The notes: generated by a model not told the origin, from the sequence alone. Shown: positions 34,287 through 44,277, numbered from the stretch's first letter. The stretch: DNA of 64,000 nt from Sabulitectum sp964386635 (GCA_964386635.1 CAYLRO010000005.1:1-64000); one strand, 5' to 3'. Made by a program: numbers and translations.

Positions 34287-35581
34287 TGATAGATCGTTAT
34301 GCTGTAAGGGAGATGTCGGATATATGGACCACTGAGGCCAGGTACAGCAGATGGCTGGAGATCGAGATCCTGGCTGTTGAAGCCAGATGCAGAGCCGGCC
34401 TCGTTCCTGAGGAAGATCTCAGGAAAATACAGGAGAACGCATCTTTCAACACTGAGAGAGTTAACGAAATAGAGGCTGTCACCAGGCACGATGTCATCGC
34501 TTTTCTTACTTCAGTTTCAGAATCTCTCGGAGAGGAAAGCCGTCATATACACTACGGCATGACCTCAAGTGATATCCTGGATACATGTCTTGCAATGCAG
34601 CTGAGAGACGCTGGGAAGCTGATAACTGAAGAGCTGGAGAAGTACGGCAATGCTCTTGGCGATCTTGTGAGAAGAACAAAAGGTATTGTCTGCATGGGAA
34701 GAACCCACGGGATGAATGCGGAACCCACTACTCTCGCTCTGAAGTTTGCCGGTCACTATTCAGAGTTTCTCAGATGCAGAAAAAGGCTTGCAGAGTCTTT
34801 GAAATCATCATGCGTTGGAACAATTTCAGGAGCAGTAGGCACATTTGCGTACCTGGATCCTTCAGTGGAGGAGTTTGTATGCAGCAAACTCGGGCTTGGT
34901 GTGGAAGAGATTCCTACACAGGTGGTTGCCAGAGACAGGCATGCTCAGTTCCTCTACGCTCTTTCAGCTATTGGCGGAGCAATGGAAAGATTCGCTACCG
35001 AGTGCAGACACCTTCAGAGAACAGAGGTCGGTGAGGTGGAGGAGCGGTTCGGAAAGGGACAGAAGGGCTCCAGTGCCATGCCGCATAAGAGAAATCCCAT
35101 TGTGGGGGAACGGCTCTGCGGTCTTGCCCGGCTGCTTCGCGGGTATCTGCAGACCGGCCTTGAGAACACCGCACTGTGGCACGAGAGAGATATCAGCCAC
35201 TCGGCAGCGGAAAGATTTATTTTTCCTGATGCCTGCGGGGTAGCCCTTTACGGGCTCGGGAAAGCTGCAGAACTGGCCGGGGGGCTCAGGATATTTCCCG
35301 AATCTGTTGCCCGTAATGTTGAGAATGCAGGGGACAGGTTCTTTTCGCAGTCTGTCATGCTGGCTCTGGTGAGACACGGCAGAACCAGAGAAGAAGCCTA
35401 CGCAGTTGTTCAGAGCATTGCAATGAAGGCAATGGAGGGCGGAATTTCTTTTGCGTCTGCTGCTACAGGGAATGAAAAGGTAACCGGGGTTGTTCCAGAA
35501 GAGGAACTTGGTAATATCTGTACCATGGATAATCATCTGAGGAACGAGGAATACCTTCTGAGCCGGGTCGGGCTCGGTTGA
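34286..35581 (+). CDS. purB: Adenylosuccinate lyase
   Basis: A 431-residue enzyme that splits SAICAR and adenylosuccinate in purine synthesis. The start MIDRYAVREMSDIWTTEARYSRWLEIE is the usual front. HYGMTSSDILDT, GRTHGMNAEPTTLALKFAGHY and the fumarase-superfamily signature GSSAMPHKRNP are all present. The ATG at 34286 lies one base into the previous stop and GGAGGG precedes it; a longer ORF from 34229 sits inside the SH3 gene and is not used. It is followed by purL and purQ after one unrelated gene. Confidence 0.96.
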   Translation: MIDRYAVREMSDIWTTEARYSRWLEIEILAVEARCRAGLVPEEDLRKIQENASFNTERVNEIEAVTRHDVIAFLTSVSESLGEESRHIHYGMTSSDILDTCLAMQLRDAGKLITEELEKYGNALGDLVRRTKGIVCMGRTHGMNAEPTTLALKFAGHYSEFLRCRKRLAESLKSSCVGTISGAVGTFAYLDPSVEEFVCSKLGLGVEEIPTQVVARDRHAQFLYALSAIGGAMERFATECRHLQRTEVGEVEERFGKGQKGSSAMPHKRNPIVGERLCGLARLLRGYLQTGLENTALWHERDISHSAAERFIFPDACGVALYGLGKAAELAGGLRIFPESVARNVENAGDRFFSQSVMLALVRHGRTREEAYAVVQSIAMKAMEGGISFASAATGNEKVTGVVPEEELGNICTMDNHLRNEEYLLSRVGLG

Positions 35582-35609
35582 TAGCTCTCTTTCCAGGAGA
35601 GGGGGAGAG

Positions 35610-36770
35610 ATGATTGCTGGACTTGTAACGGGATTCGTTATTGGAGCTGCGGTGTTGTGGGTATTAATGAGGTTGAAGTTGAAGAAGATGGAAAATGCTT
35701 CTTCAACCACTGCTGATAATCTTACCAGAGCCGCCCGCAGGGCTTCCGGTGAAGCTTCCAAACTCCGGATTGAACTTCAGAGCCTGCTTGAGAACAAGCA
35801 GAGCGGTGCAGATCTTATACAGCTTTTCCCTGATCTGATAAAGATGATCTTCAGCGGAAGAGATTCAGATGAAGTGGTTACCTACATCAACAGAGCCTGT
35901 GTGAACCTGCTTCACGCTGGGGAATCTGCAGTATTTCTTGCAGACCGCAGTGGAGCGCGACTTGGGCTGTGTGCTTCTTCAGGTCTTCCTGAAACCCTGG
36001 GAAAGAACATTAACATCGGTCTGGGTGAGGGATTTGCCGGCCTTGCAGCAGAAACAGGCAGGTTTCTTGACAGGGCAGACATGGAGAAGGAAAGCGTTCT
36101 TGTAAGAAGAAATATGATATTGACCGATGTTGCAGGATTCAAACCTGACCTGGCGGCGCCTATGCATTGTGAAGGAGTTCTTTACGGTGTGATCACTGCA
36201 GGCAGCTTCCAGAAACAGGGAAGCATGAGGAAAGAAACTCTCAGAGCCCTGGCTGCTGTTGGAGCTGCTGCCCTTGAGAATGTCAGGCTCCTGGAAAGGT
36301 TTGGAAGAACCTCGGATATAGACCCTGAGACGGGTTTCTCAGGGAAATCCTCCCTGGAATCAACCCTGGAGAACGAGCTTGAAAGGGTTGAGAGGTTCGG
36401 AAGTCCGCTTGCTGTAATAGAACTGTTTTTCAGAAACTCTTCTGCGGATGGTGTTGCTGCCAGAGAATTGATTGGAGCAGCTGCAAGACATCTGAGAGCA
36501 TCTCTGCGAGGTATTGATATAGGGATAAGAACCGGAGAAGACTCGGTTATCATTCTTCTTCCGGGAACGGATCAGAAGGGTCTGGACAGTGTTTCAGGTA
36601 AACTTGGCGGTGAATTGCCGGGTATTGCAACTGACAGCGGTGACCATGTTGGTACTGTTTCAATCAGAGGCTGTGTGCTTGCTGGTGGTACCCGGTTATC
36701 TTCCAGAGAACTTCTTGATATGGTCAGGGCAAAGGAAGCAATGGATTTTGAGGGATATTTCGAGGTTTAG
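35610..36770 (+). CDS. Membrane GAF protein with a degenerate GGDEF-like domain
   Basis: A 386-residue protein: one N-terminal transmembrane helix (LVTGFVIGAAVLWVLM), a short coiled coil, a GAF domain (about 80-230, CVNLLHAGESAVFLADRSGARLGLCASSG, then GEGFAGLAAETGRFLDRADME), and a C-terminal part with the fold outline of a GGDEF domain (ETGFSGKSSLESTLENELERVERFGSPLAVIELFF, RASLRGIDIGIRTGEDSVIILLPGTD). The active-site GGDEF is TGEDS, so diguanylate cyclase activity is unlikely; a sensory or binding role is more probable. It sits between purB and purL and may be an unrelated passenger. Confidence 0.72.
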   Translation: MIAGLVTGFVIGAAVLWVLMRLKLKKMENASSTTADNLTRAARRASGEASKLRIELQSLLENKQSGADLIQLFPDLIKMIFSGRDSDEVVTYINRACVNLLHAGESAVFLADRSGARLGLCASSGLPETLGKNINIGLGEGFAGLAAETGRFLDRADMEKESVLVRRNMILTDVAGFKPDLAAPMHCEGVLYGVITAGSFQKQGSMRKETLRALAAVGAAALENVRLLERFGRTSDIDPETGFSGKSSLESTLENELERVERFGSPLAVIELFFRNSSADGVAARELIGAAARHLRASLRGIDIGIRTGEDSVIILLPGTDQKGLDSVSGKLGGELPGIATDSGDHVGTVSIRGCVLAGGTRLSSRELLDMVRAKEAMDFEGYFEV

Positions 36771-36779
36771 GAAGGCAAT

Positions 36780-39059
36780 ATGTCGCAAGTACCAGACAGG
36801 GAAAAACTGAAGGAAGCCATTTCAGCACGCGGTCTGTCCATGACTGTAGCTGAAGCGGAGAAGCTGGCGGGTTATGTTGACAGAATGCCAACTCCGCTGG
36901 AGTTTCATCTATTTGACACCATGTGGAGTGAGCACTGTTCTTATAAAAGTTCAAAACCCGTGCTTGGAACTTTGCCCACAGATGCACCAGGTGTTGTAAT
37001 CGGTCCGGGCGAAGATGCCGGGGTTGTCAAGTTCTGCACCCATGACGGTAGAGAATGGGATCTGGTCGTTGCCCACGAGAGCCACAACCATCCGTCACAG
37101 GTTCTTCCTGTTGAAGGAGCCGCAACAGGTATCGGCGGGATAGTCAGAGATGTTTACTGTATGGGAGCCAGGGTTACAGGCTCCATGGACCTTCTCAGAT
37201 TCGGTGATCCTCTTGGAGAAAAAGGCGAGGCTGTCCGTGGTATTGTCAGAGGAGTAGTTGAAGGTATATGGAAGTATGGCAATGCCCTTGGTGTGCCCAA
37301 TATGGGCGGAGACACCGAATTCCATCCGGGATACGATGACAACTGTCTGGTGAATGTGGTTGCATTCGGAGTTGTTCCTCACAACAAAGTGGTTCACAGT
37401 TTCGTTCCTGAAGAAGCTCATACTGAGCCTTATGTCCTTATCCTCACCGGCAAACCTACCGATGATACCGGTTTTGGAGGTGCCACTTTTGCAAGTGCCG
37501 ACCTGGACGGTGAACAGGGCATGGGTGCGGTTCAGGTGGCTGATCCCTTTCTTAAAAGGGTGCTTTCTCAGGCAAATGCAGAAGTAATTGACATGCTGTT
37601 CGAAAAAGGGATCAAGTTCGGATTCAAGGACCTGGGAGCAGGGGGAATTGCCTGTGTCACCAGCGAACTGGCAGCCCATGGAGGTCTGGGTATCGATGTG
37701 GATCTTGATTCTGTACCGGTTTCCATAAAGGACCTTCCTCCGGAAGTTATTGCCTGCAGCGAAACCCAGGAAAGGTACGGTCTTGCTGTTCCTGAATCTG
37801 TAGTTGAGGATGTTCTTGCCATATACAATGTGAAGTTCGAACTTCCAAGACTCTTCCCGGACTGCAGAGCAGCTGTTATCGGCAGATTCACATCAAGCCC
37901 TGTTTACAACGTTGTCTGCAGGGGAGAAACAGCAGCTGAGACTCCAATTCAGTACATCACTGAAGGAATAGTATATGAGAGAGCAGAGGAAGAAATAGAC
38001 TTCTCAAGCCCTGAGCCTGAAGTCAGGTCATGTTCACCATCAGAGGACATCATACGCATGCTCACTTCAGTGGCAGGCTGCAGCAGGGAGCATATCTGGT
38101 CCTATTATGATTCTGAAGTACAGGGAAACACCATGTTCAGGCCTGGAGAGTCCGACGCGTGTGTTTCCGTACCAGTTCAGGGATCCAGAACAGGACTGGC
38201 TGTGAGCGGTGACGGCAATCCATGGTATGGAGAACTCGACCCGTTTCTTGGCGGTGCACATTCAGTGGGTGAAGCAGTCAGGAACGTTGTGGCTTCAGGA
38301 GCTACACCGATCTGTGCAACAGATTGCCTGAATTTCGGAAACCCTGAGAATCCCAGAGCCTTCTACCAGTTCAAGCAGGCTGTTAAAGGCATTGCAGAAG
38401 CCTGCAATTCTCTCGGTTTCAGCGGTGGAGAGTATCCTCTTCCAATAGTTTCAGGTAATGTGAGTTTCTACAATCAGTCCACCTCCGGCAACTCGATTCC
38501 TCCTTCACCGGTGGTTGCAGTATTCGGAAAGATCCATGATCACAGAAAAGCCAGGGATATTGTTCTCAGAAGAGCAGGCAACACCATGCTTCTTGTGGGA
38601 ACCAGAAAAGACGAGCTGGGAGGAAGCCTCTTCTACAGAAAATGTCTTGATCACAAGGGAGGCAAGGTTCCTGAATTCCGCGGCTCTCTGGAGAAAAAGA
38701 TGGCAGACTGGGTTCTCAGGATTATCCATGAAGGCAAAGCCTTCTCCGTACACGACATCAGTTCCGGAGGTCTGGCTGTGGCAGCTTCCGAGATGGCCAT
38801 GGCCAGTGGAAAATTCGGTATTGAACTGACTCTGGACTCAAGCCCGGTAATTCTGTTTTCAGAGACACCGGGATACCTCATGGAGGTTGCTCCGGAATTC
38901 ATTCAGGAGCATTCTCTCCCGGAGTTCGTCTCTGTTGCGGGAACTGTCAGAGAGGGTTGCAGATTGTCCGGTTCAGGCTGGGATGTTGATCTTGATTCTC
39001 TCATGGAGGAACGAGCGGGAAAACTTGAATCAATTATCTGGAGAGAGGAGGGTGTCTGA
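36780..39059 (+). CDS. purL: Phosphoribosylformylglycinamidine synthase subunit PurL
   Basis: A 759-residue PurL of the small type that needs separate PurQ and PurS. It uses ATP to turn FGAR into FGAM. The FGAM-synthase features are present: LFDTMWSEHCSYKSSKP, VVAHESHNHPSQVLPVEGAATGIGGIVRD, NVVASGATPICATDCLNFGNPE, and SVHDISSGGLAVAASEMAM. The stop shares a base with the purQ ATG (TGATG). Confidence 0.96.
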   Translation: MSQVPDREKLKEAISARGLSMTVAEAEKLAGYVDRMPTPLEFHLFDTMWSEHCSYKSSKPVLGTLPTDAPGVVIGPGEDAGVVKFCTHDGREWDLVVAHESHNHPSQVLPVEGAATGIGGIVRDVYCMGARVTGSMDLLRFGDPLGEKGEAVRGIVRGVVEGIWKYGNALGVPNMGGDTEFHPGYDDNCLVNVVAFGVVPHNKVVHSFVPEEAHTEPYVLILTGKPTDDTGFGGATFASADLDGEQGMGAVQVADPFLKRVLSQANAEVIDMLFEKGIKFGFKDLGAGGIACVTSELAAHGGLGIDVDLDSVPVSIKDLPPEVIACSETQERYGLAVPESVVEDVLAIYNVKFELPRLFPDCRAAVIGRFTSSPVYNVVCRGETAAETPIQYITEGIVYERAEEEIDFSSPEPEVRSCSPSEDIIRMLTSVAGCSREHIWSYYDSEVQGNTMFRPGESDACVSVPVQGSRTGLAVSGDGNPWYGELDPFLGGAHSVGEAVRNVVASGATPICATDCLNFGNPENPRAFYQFKQAVKGIAEACNSLGFSGGEYPLPIVSGNVSFYNQSTSGNSIPPSPVVAVFGKIHDHRKARDIVLRRAGNTMLLVGTRKDELGGSLFYRKCLDHKGGKVPEFRGSLEKKMADWVLRIIHEGKAFSVHDISSGGLAVAASEMAMASGKFGIELTLDSSPVILFSETPGYLMEVAPEFIQEHSLPEFVSVAGTVREGCRLSGSGWDVDLDSLMEERAGKLESIIWREEGV

Positions 39060-39874
39060 TGCCCCGGGCAGCAGTAATCAGATTTCCCGGATCCAACTGC
39101 GAGTTTGAGACCGCAGCAGCCCTGAGAAACTCCGGGATTGATACGAGGATCTACAACTGGAACGAAACAGAATCTCTTCTGAACCACCGGGCAGAAGCTT
39201 ACATTCTTCCCGGCGGTTTTTCTTTCCAGGACAGAGTCAGAGCCGGAGTGATAGCTGCCAGAGAGAGGATCATGGATATCGTGTTTGAAGAAGCCTCGCT
39301 GGGGAAGCCTGTGCTTGGTATATGCAACGGAGCTCAGATACTGCTGGAAAGCGGACTGGTTCCAGGCTGGAAGCCCGGTGCTGTTCAGGCTGCTCTTGCT
39401 TCCAATCTTGTTGCCGGAAGAAGCGGCTATCTGTCCGGATGGATCTTCTTGAAAAAACCAGCCGGTTCCACATTGAACTGTCCATGGCTGTCCGCAATGG
39501 ATGACACACCAATTCCAGTTCCCATTGCCCATGCGGAAGGCAGATTCATATTCCGCAGGGACGACAGGGAGAAGGCAGTGGATCAGCTTGGCCTGGTTTA
39601 CTGCAAATCAGACGGGGATGATGCTTCTGCATGGCCTGAGAACCCCAATGGATCAATGCTCAGCGCCGCAGGTTTAACCAATTCCAGAGGAAATGTTCTG
39701 GCAATGATGCCTCATCCTGAAAGGGCCATGTCGCTCTGGCAGGTTCCCCCGGGAATCAGCGGGCCCTGGGGAGAAGCAAGGAGAAACAGCTCTCTAAGGG
39801 AGCTTGAGGAAAATCCCGGACCTGGTTCAGTGATATTCAAAGGGCTGGCGAGACACCTGGGGGTAGAACAGTGA
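39059..39874 (+). CDS. purQ: Phosphoribosylformylglycinamidine synthase subunit PurQ
   Basis: A 271-residue class I glutamine amidotransferase supplying ammonia to PurL. RAAVIRFPGSNCEFETAAAL is the family front, GICNGAQILLESGLV carries the nucleophile Cys, and MMPHPERAM carries the catalytic His and Glu. It is about 40 residues longer than the common form (about 225-230), as in FCB-type proteins. The next gene overlaps its end by four bases. Confidence 0.95.
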   Translation: MPRAAVIRFPGSNCEFETAAALRNSGIDTRIYNWNETESLLNHRAEAYILPGGFSFQDRVRAGVIAARERIMDIVFEEASLGKPVLGICNGAQILLESGLVPGWKPGAVQAALASNLVAGRSGYLSGWIFLKKPAGSTLNCPWLSAMDDTPIPVPIAHAEGRFIFRRDDREKAVDQLGLVYCKSDGDDASAWPENPNGSMLSAAGLTNSRGNVLAMMPHPERAMSLWQVPPGISGPWGEARRNSSLRELEENPGPGSVIFKGLARHLGVEQ

Positions 39875-40380
39875 GTACATACAGAATAGCCGTAAAACTG
39901 AAATCACCTGACCCTCAGGCTGTAACTTCTCTGAATACAATATATGGAATGGGCCTTCAGCTTCCGCCAACGAAGCTGCTCAGGTATGACATCTGGGAAT
40001 TTGAATTTCTCTCCGGCGACAGGTCTGCAGCATCAGAGATGGTAGGGCATTTTACTGATATAGTAAACCCGAACAAGCATGTATGGACCTTTGCGGATCC
40101 GTCTGAGAAGCTCCCTGGTGAAACGGAAGATTTGAAATGGACAGGTGTTGTCGTATCCGATATAGAGGATGCTGAAGGGGCAAACTGGGCAGGCATATTG
40201 AAAAGGCGGGGATTTCCTGTTGCCTCAGTACATACCGGTGTGCTGTGGATGTTCGGCTACCTGAAGGAGCTTGACGACTCTCTGGTGGGGAAACTGGCGC
40301 TGGATCTTTCTGTCAGCTGCAGCAGAACCGGCGGTCTTCTGAGTAATCCGGTGTTTCAGGAGGTTCATCCCTGGATCTGA
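39871..40380 (+). CDS. Probable PurS-like partner of PurL/PurQ
   Basis: A 169-residue protein whose GTG start overlaps purQ by four bases. Its front (TYRIAVKLKSPDPQAVTSLNTIYGMG) recalls PurS, the about 80-residue FGAM-synthase subunit (K-x-D-P-x-x at the same place), followed by a KLLRYDIWEFEF strand as in PurS. A second half with similar strand/helix spacing (TGVVVSDIEDAEGANWAGILKRRGFPVASVHTGVLWMFGYL) could be a second PurS-like unit. The position after purLQ fits a missing PurS, which the small PurL requires. The similarity is weak and a different function remains possible. Confidence 0.5.
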   Translation: MSTYRIAVKLKSPDPQAVTSLNTIYGMGLQLPPTKLLRYDIWEFEFLSGDRSAASEMVGHFTDIVNPNKHVWTFADPSEKLPGETEDLKWTGVVVSDIEDAEGANWAGILKRRGFPVASVHTGVLWMFGYLKELDDSLVGKLALDLSVSCSRTGGLLSNPVFQEVHPWI

Positions 40381-40409
40381 GAAAAGGCGCGTTTTCCGAC
40401 ATTCTCGGA

Positions 40410-42725
40410 ATGGTGGAGAAACCGCAGCGCTACATCGGCATGGAGTACGAAGATCCTCCTCCCGGTCCCGGGAAGAAGGTTACTCTTGTTTATCCTGATG
40501 TTTATGAAATTGGTGCTTCCAATTTCGGTCTGAGGATAGTTAATCATCTTCTTGTCAGGGCTGGAGGATTCTCAGTTCGCCGGGCCTACCATCCTGCTCC
40601 TGATATGTACAAACTGATGGTGGAAAGGGCTGTTCCCTGGCTTGATGTAAATACAGGTGAACCTGTTGCAGACAGCTGCGTTGTTGGATTCGGTATCAGC
40701 TCGGAGATCCTCTACACAAATGTTCTTTCCCTGATAGACCTGATGGGCCTGGAGCTGAGAAGCGAGAACAGAGCTGAGAGCGATCCTGTCATTCTTGCCG
40801 GCGGGGGAGGCCTTGCAAATCCTGTTCCATTGATGCCTTTTGCCGATATCTTTTTTATTGGAGAAGCAGAAGCAGGGCTTACAGATGTGATGACGGTACT
40901 CTGTTCCCCCGGGACCAGATCGGAGAAACTTTCTGCGGTTTCCAGGATGAAAGGAGTTCTCGTACCGGGTGTGACCCCTGGAAACAGGGTTCAATGGGTA
41001 CGGTGTGATTCTCTTCAAAGGGATGATGCCCCGGTAAAGCAGGTGGTTCCCCTGGCCCAGATAACCCACGACAGAGCAGTGGTGGAGTTATCAAGAGGGT
41101 GCACAAGAGGGTGCAGGTTCTGCCAGGCATCACAGCTGTCCAGGCCGGTACGGGAAAGAGAACCGGAGGAAGCTGTATCCCTGATGAAAGAGGCGGTGGC
41201 TTTTACAGGCTGGGAGCAGGCGGGATTTCTCACTCTGTCTTTCAGCGATCATTCAAAGGTGGATAAGCTTTTGGAACTTGTGGAACCGGTGGAAAGAGAA
41301 CAGCACCTCAGGGTATCACAACCCTCTCTGAGACCGGACACTCTGCCGTGTCTTGAAAATCGCAGGTTCTTCAAAGGAAGCCTTACAATGGCTCCTGAAG
41401 CCGGATCAGAGAGGTTAAGACGGATTATTAACAAACCTCTCACAGACAATCAGATACTCGAGGCGGCAGAAACTGCGGCAAGACTGGGAGCCCGGGGAAT
41501 AAAAATGTATTTCATGGTGGGTCTTCCTGAAGAGACCGAAGAAGATCTCCTGGCAATAGCTGTTCTATCAGATTCAGTTGCCCGGATCATGGGGAAGAAG
41601 AGGAAGGTCACAGCGGCTCTTTCTCCGTTCATACCAAAACCGCACACGCCTTTTCAGTGGCATTCACAACCGGATCACAGAGACATGTGGAGAAGAATTT
41701 CACTTGTCAGGGAAGCATGCAGAAGAGCTGCTGTTTCATGGAATGATCCAAGGGTTTCTGCTGTGGAGCATCTTCTTTGTCAGGGGGGGAGTGAGATTTC
41801 AGCTGTACTGGAACAGGCATTCAGAGAGGGAGCAAGGTTTGACGGCTGGAGTGATCTGTTCAGGTGGGATATCTGGGAGAAATTAGTAGAGGAAAATCCT
41901 GTTTCAGGGATAATCCCCGGAGATAAACTGCCATGGGACATTGTCGATCTCCAGGTGAAGAAAGAGTGGCTTTCAGAAGAATACAGACGATCTCTCCATG
42001 GGGAGGTACTTCCAGACTGCAGAGAGAAGGGTTGTTCAGGTTGTGGAGCATGCAATGGAACTGTTCCTCCTCTGCCAGGAAATCCCTTTCCTCACACTGC
42101 TGAAAATCGCCGGATAGAACCCCCTGCATCCATGAGAATCCGCCTGCGGTATTCCAGAACTGGACCTGCTGCTCTCACATCTCATCTTGATATGGTTCGC
42201 ATGTGGACCAGAACCCTTCGCAGAAGCGGGTTACCCCTGTTCTACTCATCAGGGTTTTCCAGAAGGGTCAAACTGACTTTCTCAATGCCCATTCCCCTGG
42301 GTATGGGCAGTGTGAGTGAGATGGTGGATTTTCAGCTTCTGCAGCCGCTGGAATTGAGCACTGTAAGGGAAAAGTTGAAAGATGCCCTGCCACAGGGTTT
42401 TCAAGTGCTTGCTGCGAAAGAACTTAAAGGTAAGTACAAATCCCCGGGGTCACTGACAGCCGCAGCGGAGTATATTATAGAGGGTATCGACAGGACTGAT
42501 CTTGTGGCTGACTATCTTTCCCGAAAAGATCTTGTTCTTTCTTTCCAGGTTTTGGATGGAAACAGAGCAAAAATTGTATCAGATCCGGGAAAGGGTGCTG
42601 GAAGGCCTGACAGGATTCTTGAAGCCGCCGGTGTTTCCTGGAGATCCATAGTAAGAACTGAAATATTTACTGCCGATTCTCAGGGGCGTCTTGTTCCTCT
42701 TGAACCGGTGTTTGAAGGAGAATAA
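40410..42725 (+). CDS. B12-binding radical SAM protein with C-terminal DUF2344 (TIGR03960/TIGR03936-like)
   Basis: A 771-residue protein. The N-terminal half is a B12-binding-like plus radical SAM domain with CTRGCRFCQA (three Cys) and a TLSFSDHSKV region. The last 200 residues (MRIRLRYSRTGPAALTSHLDMVRMWTRTLRRSGLPLFYSSGFSRRVKLTFSMPIPLGMGSVSEM) are DUF2344, often fused to or beside this radical SAM family, next to rng and rplU. ATG 40410 is used here conservatively. The family's usual motif (KPQRYIGMEYEDP) starts before it, and an in-frame CTG at 40371 lies seven bases after AGGAGG, so translation may start upstream. Function unknown. Confidence 0.82.
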   Translation: MVEKPQRYIGMEYEDPPPGPGKKVTLVYPDVYEIGASNFGLRIVNHLLVRAGGFSVRRAYHPAPDMYKLMVERAVPWLDVNTGEPVADSCVVGFGISSEILYTNVLSLIDLMGLELRSENRAESDPVILAGGGGLANPVPLMPFADIFFIGEAEAGLTDVMTVLCSPGTRSEKLSAVSRMKGVLVPGVTPGNRVQWVRCDSLQRDDAPVKQVVPLAQITHDRAVVELSRGCTRGCRFCQASQLSRPVREREPEEAVSLMKEAVAFTGWEQAGFLTLSFSDHSKVDKLLELVEPVEREQHLRVSQPSLRPDTLPCLENRRFFKGSLTMAPEAGSERLRRIINKPLTDNQILEAAETAARLGARGIKMYFMVGLPEETEEDLLAIAVLSDSVARIMGKKRKVTAALSPFIPKPHTPFQWHSQPDHRDMWRRISLVREACRRAAVSWNDPRVSAVEHLLCQGGSEISAVLEQAFREGARFDGWSDLFRWDIWEKLVEENPVSGIIPGDKLPWDIVDLQVKKEWLSEEYRRSLHGEVLPDCREKGCSGCGACNGTVPPLPGNPFPHTAENRRIEPPASMRIRLRYSRTGPAALTSHLDMVRMWTRTLRRSGLPLFYSSGFSRRVKLTFSMPIPLGMGSVSEMVDFQLLQPLELSTVREKLKDALPQGFQVLAAKELKGKYKSPGSLTAAAEYIIEGIDRTDLVADYLSRKDLVLSFQVLDGNRAKIVSDPGKGAGRPDRILEAAGVSWRSIVRTEIFTADSQGRLVPLEPVFEGE

Positions 42726-42729
42726 CAAA

Positions 42730-44277
42730 ATGAAGGTTGATTTTGTAGTCAACCAGCATCCCGAGGTTACCCGTATTGCCGTTATGGAAGACGGACGGCT
42801 GATGGAACTGATCGTGGAGATGGCCAGCGAGAAAAGAATCGTCGGCAACATCTACCTGGGCAGGATAAACGCGGTGCTGCCTGGTATGCAGGCTGCTTTC
42901 GTTGACATAGGACTTGAAAGAAGCGCTTTTCTTCATGTTTCAGATGTCAGGGAAAAGATCGCAGATGACAGAGGATTCGCAAAGGCTCTTGTAGAGGGAA
43001 AACCTCCCAGAGCTGATGAAACCAGGAAACCCATCGAGCAGGTTCTTGAAAAGGGTAAAAGACTTCTGGTACAGGTGACAAAGGAGCCCATTGGAACAAA
43101 GGGAGCCAGGGTTACCACCAGGATTTCAATTGCTGGTCGGTATGTTGTAAGCATGCCTGGAGATACAGTTGCCGGTGTTTCAAGAAAGATAACTGACAGA
43201 AAAGAACGCAGCCGCCTGAGAAAGATTGTTCAGGAAGTGCGTACTGATGGATTCGGTATTATCGCAAGAACTGCCGGTATAGACAAAGATGAAGAGAGTT
43301 TCCGCACGGATGTTGAACGGATTGTTGAGAAATGGAAGACTATCGGAGTTGAAGCTCTCAAGGCAAAAGCACCTTCGCTTCTTCATCAGGAACACGATCT
43401 GATAACAATGACAGTCAGGGACCTGGTAACTCCTGATGTGAACTCCATTGTTTGTGACACCAGATCCGTGGCAAAAGAGATTAAGAAATATCTCAAGACC
43501 TTTGATCCTGATGTTGCAGGCAAAGTACGGTTCTACAGAGGCAGAACACCGATATTCGATCACTATGGCATCGAGAAGGAGATTTCCGGTCTTGTAAGGA
43601 GGGAGGTCCCTCTCAAGAGCGGAGGCTCTCTTGTGATAGATCACACCGAAGCCCTTGTGGCGGTCGATGTTAACACTAAACGCTATGTAGGGAGAAAAAA
43701 GCAGGAAGACACCATCCTGAAAACAAACCTGGAAGCGGCCAGAGAGGTTGCCAGGCAGCTCAGGCTCAGGGATCTCGGGGGAATCATCGTAATTGATTTC
43801 ATCGACATGGATAATGCCGCTCACAAGGATAAAATTGTCAACTGCCTGAGAACTGAACTGGGCAGAGACAGATCACCAACAAAGACCTGCCAGGTGAGTC
43901 CCATGGGGCTGGTTGAGATGACCAGAAAGAGGGTAAGACCCAGCCTTGTCCAATCAACTTCCGGTGTTTGCGAACACTGCAGCGGAACAGGAAGAATACA
44001 GGCTCCTCTCAGTGTTTTAACCAGCGTGGAGCGGTTCCTTGAAAGGGCCGCCAATGGAAAGAAGCACAGGAATCTTGTTGTTTCGGTTAATCCGGCAGTG
44101 GCTGAATTCCTTATAGAAGATGACGGCCGCAGGCTTCAGTATCTTACAGCAAGAAGTGACAGGCTCTCTGTGCATATTCATGAGGATGCCAGGCTGGGAC
44201 AGGCGCAGTTCAAGGTGTTCAGTCTCGATACTCATAATGAGATCACGGAACTGTATGCTCCAGGGAGCAAAGGTTGA
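42730..44277 (+). CDS. rng: Ribonuclease G/E
   Basis: A 515-residue RNase E/G-family endonuclease, which trims 16S rRNA and decays mRNA. The front (NQHPEVTRIAVMEDGRLMELIVE) is followed by the S1 region (GNIYLGRINAVLPGMQAAFVDIGLERSAFLHVSD). The catalytic Asp pair lies in AVDVNTKRYVG and IVIDFIDMDNAAHK, and the zinc-link CEHCSGTG is present. The ATG at 42730 follows GAAGGAG; a longer ORF from 42691 lies inside the radical SAM gene. It is followed by a promoter and rplU. Confidence 0.95.
   Translation: MKVDFVVNQHPEVTRIAVMEDGRLMELIVEMASEKRIVGNIYLGRINAVLPGMQAAFVDIGLERSAFLHVSDVREKIADDRGFAKALVEGKPPRADETRKPIEQVLEKGKRLLVQVTKEPIGTKGARVTTRISIAGRYVVSMPGDTVAGVSRKITDRKERSRLRKIVQEVRTDGFGIIARTAGIDKDEESFRTDVERIVEKWKTIGVEALKAKAPSLLHQEHDLITMTVRDLVTPDVNSIVCDTRSVAKEIKKYLKTFDPDVAGKVRFYRGRTPIFDHYGIEKEISGLVRREVPLKSGGSLVIDHTEALVAVDVNTKRYVGRKKQEDTILKTNLEAAREVARQLRLRDLGGIIVIDFIDMDNAAHKDKIVNCLRTELGRDRSPTKTCQVSPMGLVEMTRKRVRPSLVQSTSGVCEHCSGTGRIQAPLSVLTSVERFLERAANGKKHRNLVVSVNPAVAEFLIEDDGRRLQYLTARSDRLSVHIHEDARLGQAQFKVFSLDTHNEITELYAPGSKG

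Noticed and set aside
34964..35761. A 265-codon minus-strand frame opposite purB
   Set aside because: It overlaps the conserved purB frame and the next gene's start; its composition is antisense-like and no motif is seen.
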